Assembly (NCBI GenBank): GCA_016718345.1
Contig: JADKDN010000021.1
Location: forward strand, 1 to 8,955
Length of the DNA: 8,955 nucleotides
Source of the DNA: Flavobacterium sp.
Lineage (GTDB): Bacteria; Bacteroidota; Bacteroidia; Flavobacteriales; Flavobacteriaceae
Reading direction: 5' to 3'
Part shown: piece by piece, positions 5,897-8,955 of the stretch
Numbering within the stretch: the stretch's first letter is position 1
How the letters are laid out: every line of letters starts with the position of its first letter
Translations under genes and position numbers: made by a program
The notes under the pieces: generated by a model
What the model saw: the letters and a program-made list of their open reading frames with translations, nothing else
Databases searched by the model: none
What the model was told of the DNA's origin: nothing

Positions 5897-7478
5897 TAGA
5901 TAAAACAATACATACAATTCTTTATTTACTCAAAAATATTGCTGGATGCAACTGAGAAAGAATAACTTTATTTGAGGAATTTGTTAAAGACGAATCCAAT
6001 ATAGTCGCAGTGAATCAGATACAAGAAAATCAAAAATGATGATGGATAAATGGATAATAAAAATAAGAATTCAAGATATTATTGAGGCTACATAATAATA
6101 CCTAATGCTACTGTCGGTAAGCCTTATGAAGCCAACTTGGGTTTTGATAAAGTTAGGGTTGAACAATTTAATTTACACCGAATTTGAAGGGTTAGAAGAA
6201 TTTGGTTTAGCATATAACAACGAGTTAGAAACAATAAAAGGCATCCCTACTCAAAGCAGGAGACTTAAAAGTGAAGATGAAATTTAGAATTGCTGGCGAA
6301 GCAGAGGATTCTGAACCTAATGAAAAGATAATTTCTTTAGTAGTTAATGCTGACCCTAAATCCTATGGAAAAACATACCAAGCGATGAAAGCAAAGATGA
6401 AGAATGGAAAAAAAAGAATTATTGGAAACCTGATAATACAGAAGTCTTTAAGCCTTAGGAGATAAACATATTGTAGTTGCTTCTAAAAGAGGACGAAGTC
6501 ATGCAAATGTAGGGTCATTTAGAGATGATGATTTTGCCTTTAAAGATTTTGAAAATACAGGTTGGAGTGTCATTTGTGCTGCAGATGGTGCTGGAAGCGC
6601 AAAATTATCAAGGGAAGGTTCTAAAATTGCTGTGACGGAATTGTTGAATTTTTTTAGTGAAAATTTAAAATGATGAGGTTCTAAAAGAAATTGACGAGAA
6701 TTGTTAAGAAATATCAACTTATTTCAAATGAGACGAATAATCTATCGAAATAAAAAAACAAGAAGAAATACCTAAAGTGAACCACTATTCTCAATAGTGA
6801 AGTTAGTTAATGATGAATCAAAGATACCGTTGAATTGAAAAGCAAAACAAAGGAATTAATCCAATGCATGAAGTACAAAAAGAGTTAAAATTATTTCTAT
6901 ACAACAATCTGGGCAAAGCAGCCTTTACAGTTCACAAAAATAGAGGAATTTGCTACTGAAAGGGATGCACAATTAAAAGATTTTCATAGCACCTTAATTT
7001 TCGCTTTGTTTAAAAAATATGAATTTTGGATATGCTATTTTGCCATTTGGTGTGGGTGATTGCCCAATTGGGTTATTAAATAAAGAAAGACAGAGTTTAA
7101 ACTGATGAATTGGCTAGATGTAGGTGAATTTGGTGGGAGGTACTGTTTTATAACGATGCCTGAAATTTTCAGTAGCGATAAATTTGCCACCAGTTTTGGG
7201 TTTAAATTTATTGAAGATTTTTCTTATTTAATTTTAATGACTGATGGTATTTATGATCCTAAATTTGTTGTAGAAGCTAATCTGGAGAAAATAGAAAATG
7301 GAAAGAATTTTTTGAAGATTTAGAAGGAAAAAATGAAGATAAATAAAGAGTGGAATTCACTATGGAAAATAAAGAAATTGCCTGTCAACTTTCTGCCTGG
7401 ATGGATTTTTGGAGTCCGGGAAATCATGATGATAGAACCTTAGCAATAGTTTTTAAAAAGAATCAATGGATACAATAA
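5893..7478 (+). CDS. PP2C-type protein phosphatase of the TerY-P triad with N-terminal Ig-like region, many frameshifts
   Basis: The start MIDKTIHTILYLL at ATG 5893 is chosen because it overlaps the likely TerY stop as ATGA. The N-terminal part gives LFEEFVKDESNIVAVNQIQ, then an Ig-like stretch: IPNATVGKPYEANLGFDKV, GLEEFGLAYNNELETIKG, IPTQSGDLKVKMKFRI (about 6090-6310). This follows the putative-Ig (He_PIG) pattern of TVGxPY ... GxPTxxGDxxV. A linker WKPDNTEVFKP leads to the phosphatase: VASKRGRSHANVG and RDDDF (about 6476-6540), ADGAGSAK (6581-6604), HSTLIFA (about 6984), GVGDCPIG (about 7049), DVGEFGG (7117-7137), LMTDGIYDPKF (about 7235) and DDRTLAIVF (about 7428). These are PP2C metal-site and fold motifs; the aspartates bind Mn2+/Mg2+ for Ser/Thr dephosphorylation. 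The section 6665-6850 is too damaged to read reliably. Corrected length is about 528 residues. Its stop lies 13 bases into the kinase gene. Confidence 0.88.
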
Positions 7479-8955
7479 CAGTAAAATCAATTATTAACGG
7501 AAACACTTATCAATATGTTGATAATGGCGAACCCAAAAGTGGTACTGCTAAAAACGTTTATTTTAGTCCCGATAAAAAATATGTAGTAGCAATTTTTAAA
7601 GAAAAACAGGATTTTAATCAAAAAGAAAGATTAAAAAATATTGTTACAAAATATTTAAAAGAATACAAAACAAAAGATGGTGGTCAGTATTATTTAGATG
7701 AAATTTATAGGTGGCCTATAGATATAATAGAGTCAAATGATAGAACTGGGTTTGATAGTCCCAATTTATAAACCTAAATTTTTTCTTAAAAAAGGCTATT
7801 CAACAAATGATTTAATAAAAGGGGAAGAAAAAAACGGGAAATGGTTTGCAGGTTCTAAATTCAGAAACAAACAATTCCCTTTAAGTATAGACCAAAGTGA
7901 GTTAGGCAAATGGCTCAATTATTTTCAGGTATGTGTAAACCTTGCAAGGGGTGTTAAAAAGATGCATCAAATGGGATTATCTCATTCTGATTTGTCTTAC
8001 AATAATGTTTTGGTTGACCCAACTACAGGTTCTGCGTGTATGATAGATTTAGATGGGTTAGTTGTTCCCGGATTATTTCCAGCTGAGGTTATTGGGACTG
8101 CCGATTTTATTGCCCCTGAAGTGTTAGCCACAAAGCACTTCACTAAAACAGACCCCAATAGGAAAACTACCAAATCGATTGACTGACCTGCATGCATTAG
8201 CGTGTTTGGTCTATATGTACTTGTTACATAGGCATCCTTTAAAAGGAGGTAAAGTCCATGACTTAGACACTGAAAAAGATGATTTATTAAGCATGGGTGA
8301 GAAAGCACTGTTTATTGAGCACCCTACCGATAAGTCAAATAGGCCAAAAATGAATCAAGTTAAAAATGGGATAGATATTGGTCAGATATAACAAAATTAC
8401 CGTACACAATAACTGGTCCTTATCTAAAAGCATTATTTGATAAAGCATTTATTGACGGCCTTCATAATCCTATGCAAAGACCAACTGCGGGAGAATGGGA
8501 AATTGGATTATTAAAGACAACAGATTTAATACAACCATGTATCAAATCCATCCTGTGAACAAAAATGGTATGTGTTTGATAATACAAACAACCCTAAATG
8601 TCCTTTTGCGGCACACATCACAAGGATCGTTACCTGTTTTAGATTTCTATTATCAATTCAAGCCCACAGTATGGAAGCCTGAAAATCAAAGATTAATGGT
8701 TTATAATAATCAATATTTATTTCAATGGCATGTAAATAGAAATTTTGCAAGAAATGAAAAGTTAACTGCAGAGCAAAAAGTGCCTGTTGGTTATTTTACT
8801 TTCATAATAATAAATGGGTATTGGTAAATCAAAACTAACAAGCTTGAAGGACCTTACAGAAGACAAGGTGATTGGTATTAATGAAATGGCAGAATTAACC
8901 GATGGAAAAAAATATTGCTATCAAAAGAAGATGGAGGCAGAGTAATAATCATAAC
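7466..8955 (+). CDS. Ser/Thr protein kinase of the TerY-P triad with C-terminal zinc knuckle, right end outside window
   Basis: The ATG at 7466 overlaps the phosphatase stop. Kinase motifs in order: Lys in VAIFK (lysine codon 7598-7600), HSDLSYNN (7983-8006) as the HRDxxxxN catalytic loop with Arg replaced by Ser, MIDLDG (8040-8057) in place of DFG, and GTADFIAPEVL (near 8094-8126) as the activation-segment end. After a frameshift in the A run 8163-8166 comes DLHALACLVYMYLLHRHPL (helix F region), then KLPYTITGPYLKALFDKAF and NPMQRPTAGEWE. A zinc knuckle CPFCG (about 8599-8613) follows CIKSSC; beyond it a beta-rich tail reads PVLDFYYQFKP, QYLFQWHVNRN, ELTDGKKILLSKEDGGR. Indels fall at 7748-7750, 8163-8166, 8362-8366, near 8552, 8604-8607, 8632, 8800, 8831-8834 and 8906-8912, mostly in homopolymers. 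This kinase and the PP2C should act on the same TerY-bound target. The 3' end is cut at the window edge. Confidence 0.88.

Noticed and set aside
5428..5955. A separate gene for a stand-alone zinc protein of about 175 residues.
   Set aside because: Its sequence is the TerY-C tail of the vWA protein upstream; vWA-type sequence runs directly into it once the frameshifts are corrected.
6105..6465. Two short independent hypothetical genes here.
   Set aside because: They are successive pieces of one frameshifted N-terminal region of the PP2C protein; the Ig-like pattern crosses from one to the other.
8495..8827. A separate gene starting with GNWIIKDNRFNTT.
   Set aside because: Its first part is out of frame relative to the kinase reading (EWEIGLLKTTDLIQPC), and its later part is the kinase C-terminal tail after the zinc knuckle.

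Overview
The window comes from an AT-rich genome. Start codons sit behind A/T-rich leaders with no Shine-Dalgarno-like AGGAGG, the intergenic gaps are tiny, and every gene is on the + strand. With the gene content, this points to Bacteroidota, most likely Flavobacteria, Cytophagia or Sphingobacteria. That placement is inference. I cannot name the genus.

The whole window is one co-directional locus of the tellurium-resistance / chemical-stress (Ter) type. From left to right it holds: the end of one TerD-family gene and two complete TerD-family genes (1-1451); a remnant of a vWA gene (about 1474-1524); a small zinc-ribbon protein (1623-1793); a small basic protein (1807-1974); a TerB-like acidic helical protein (2001-2379); a second vWA remnant (about 2389-2445); a TerY-like vWA protein (2480-3113); two more small proteins with CxxC knuckles (3164-3335, 3353-3487); a second TerY-like vWA protein with a degenerate metal site (3597-4235); a PH-like protein with a glycine-rich insert (4294-4833); a third vWA protein with a TerY-C cysteine-rich tail (4830-5896); a PP2C-type phosphatase with an N-terminal Ig-like region (5893-7478); and a protein kinase with a zinc knuckle, which runs off the right edge (7466-8955). 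The last three genes overlap end to start and form the known TerY-P triad (vWA + PP2C + kinase).

A likely working model, from published comparative genomics of Ter systems plus inference here: TerD and TerB proteins bind Ca2+ and assemble near the membrane, vWA proteins act as metal-dependent scaffolds, and the kinase/phosphatase pair sets the phosphorylation state. The small zinc-ribbon proteins with hydrophobic N-termini could add membrane-anchored adaptors.

A dominant feature is that most genes are broken by one- or two-base indels, very often in homopolymers, while the protein sequence on both sides stays well conserved. This is much more like uncorrected sequencing error than gene decay. 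Gene spans below are therefore reconstructed across frameshifts; 228-782, 1623-1793, 1807-1974 and 3353-3487 read cleanly. No stretch longer than 300 bases lacks a gene. I saw no RNA gene, CRISPR array, insertion sequence or convincing terminator.
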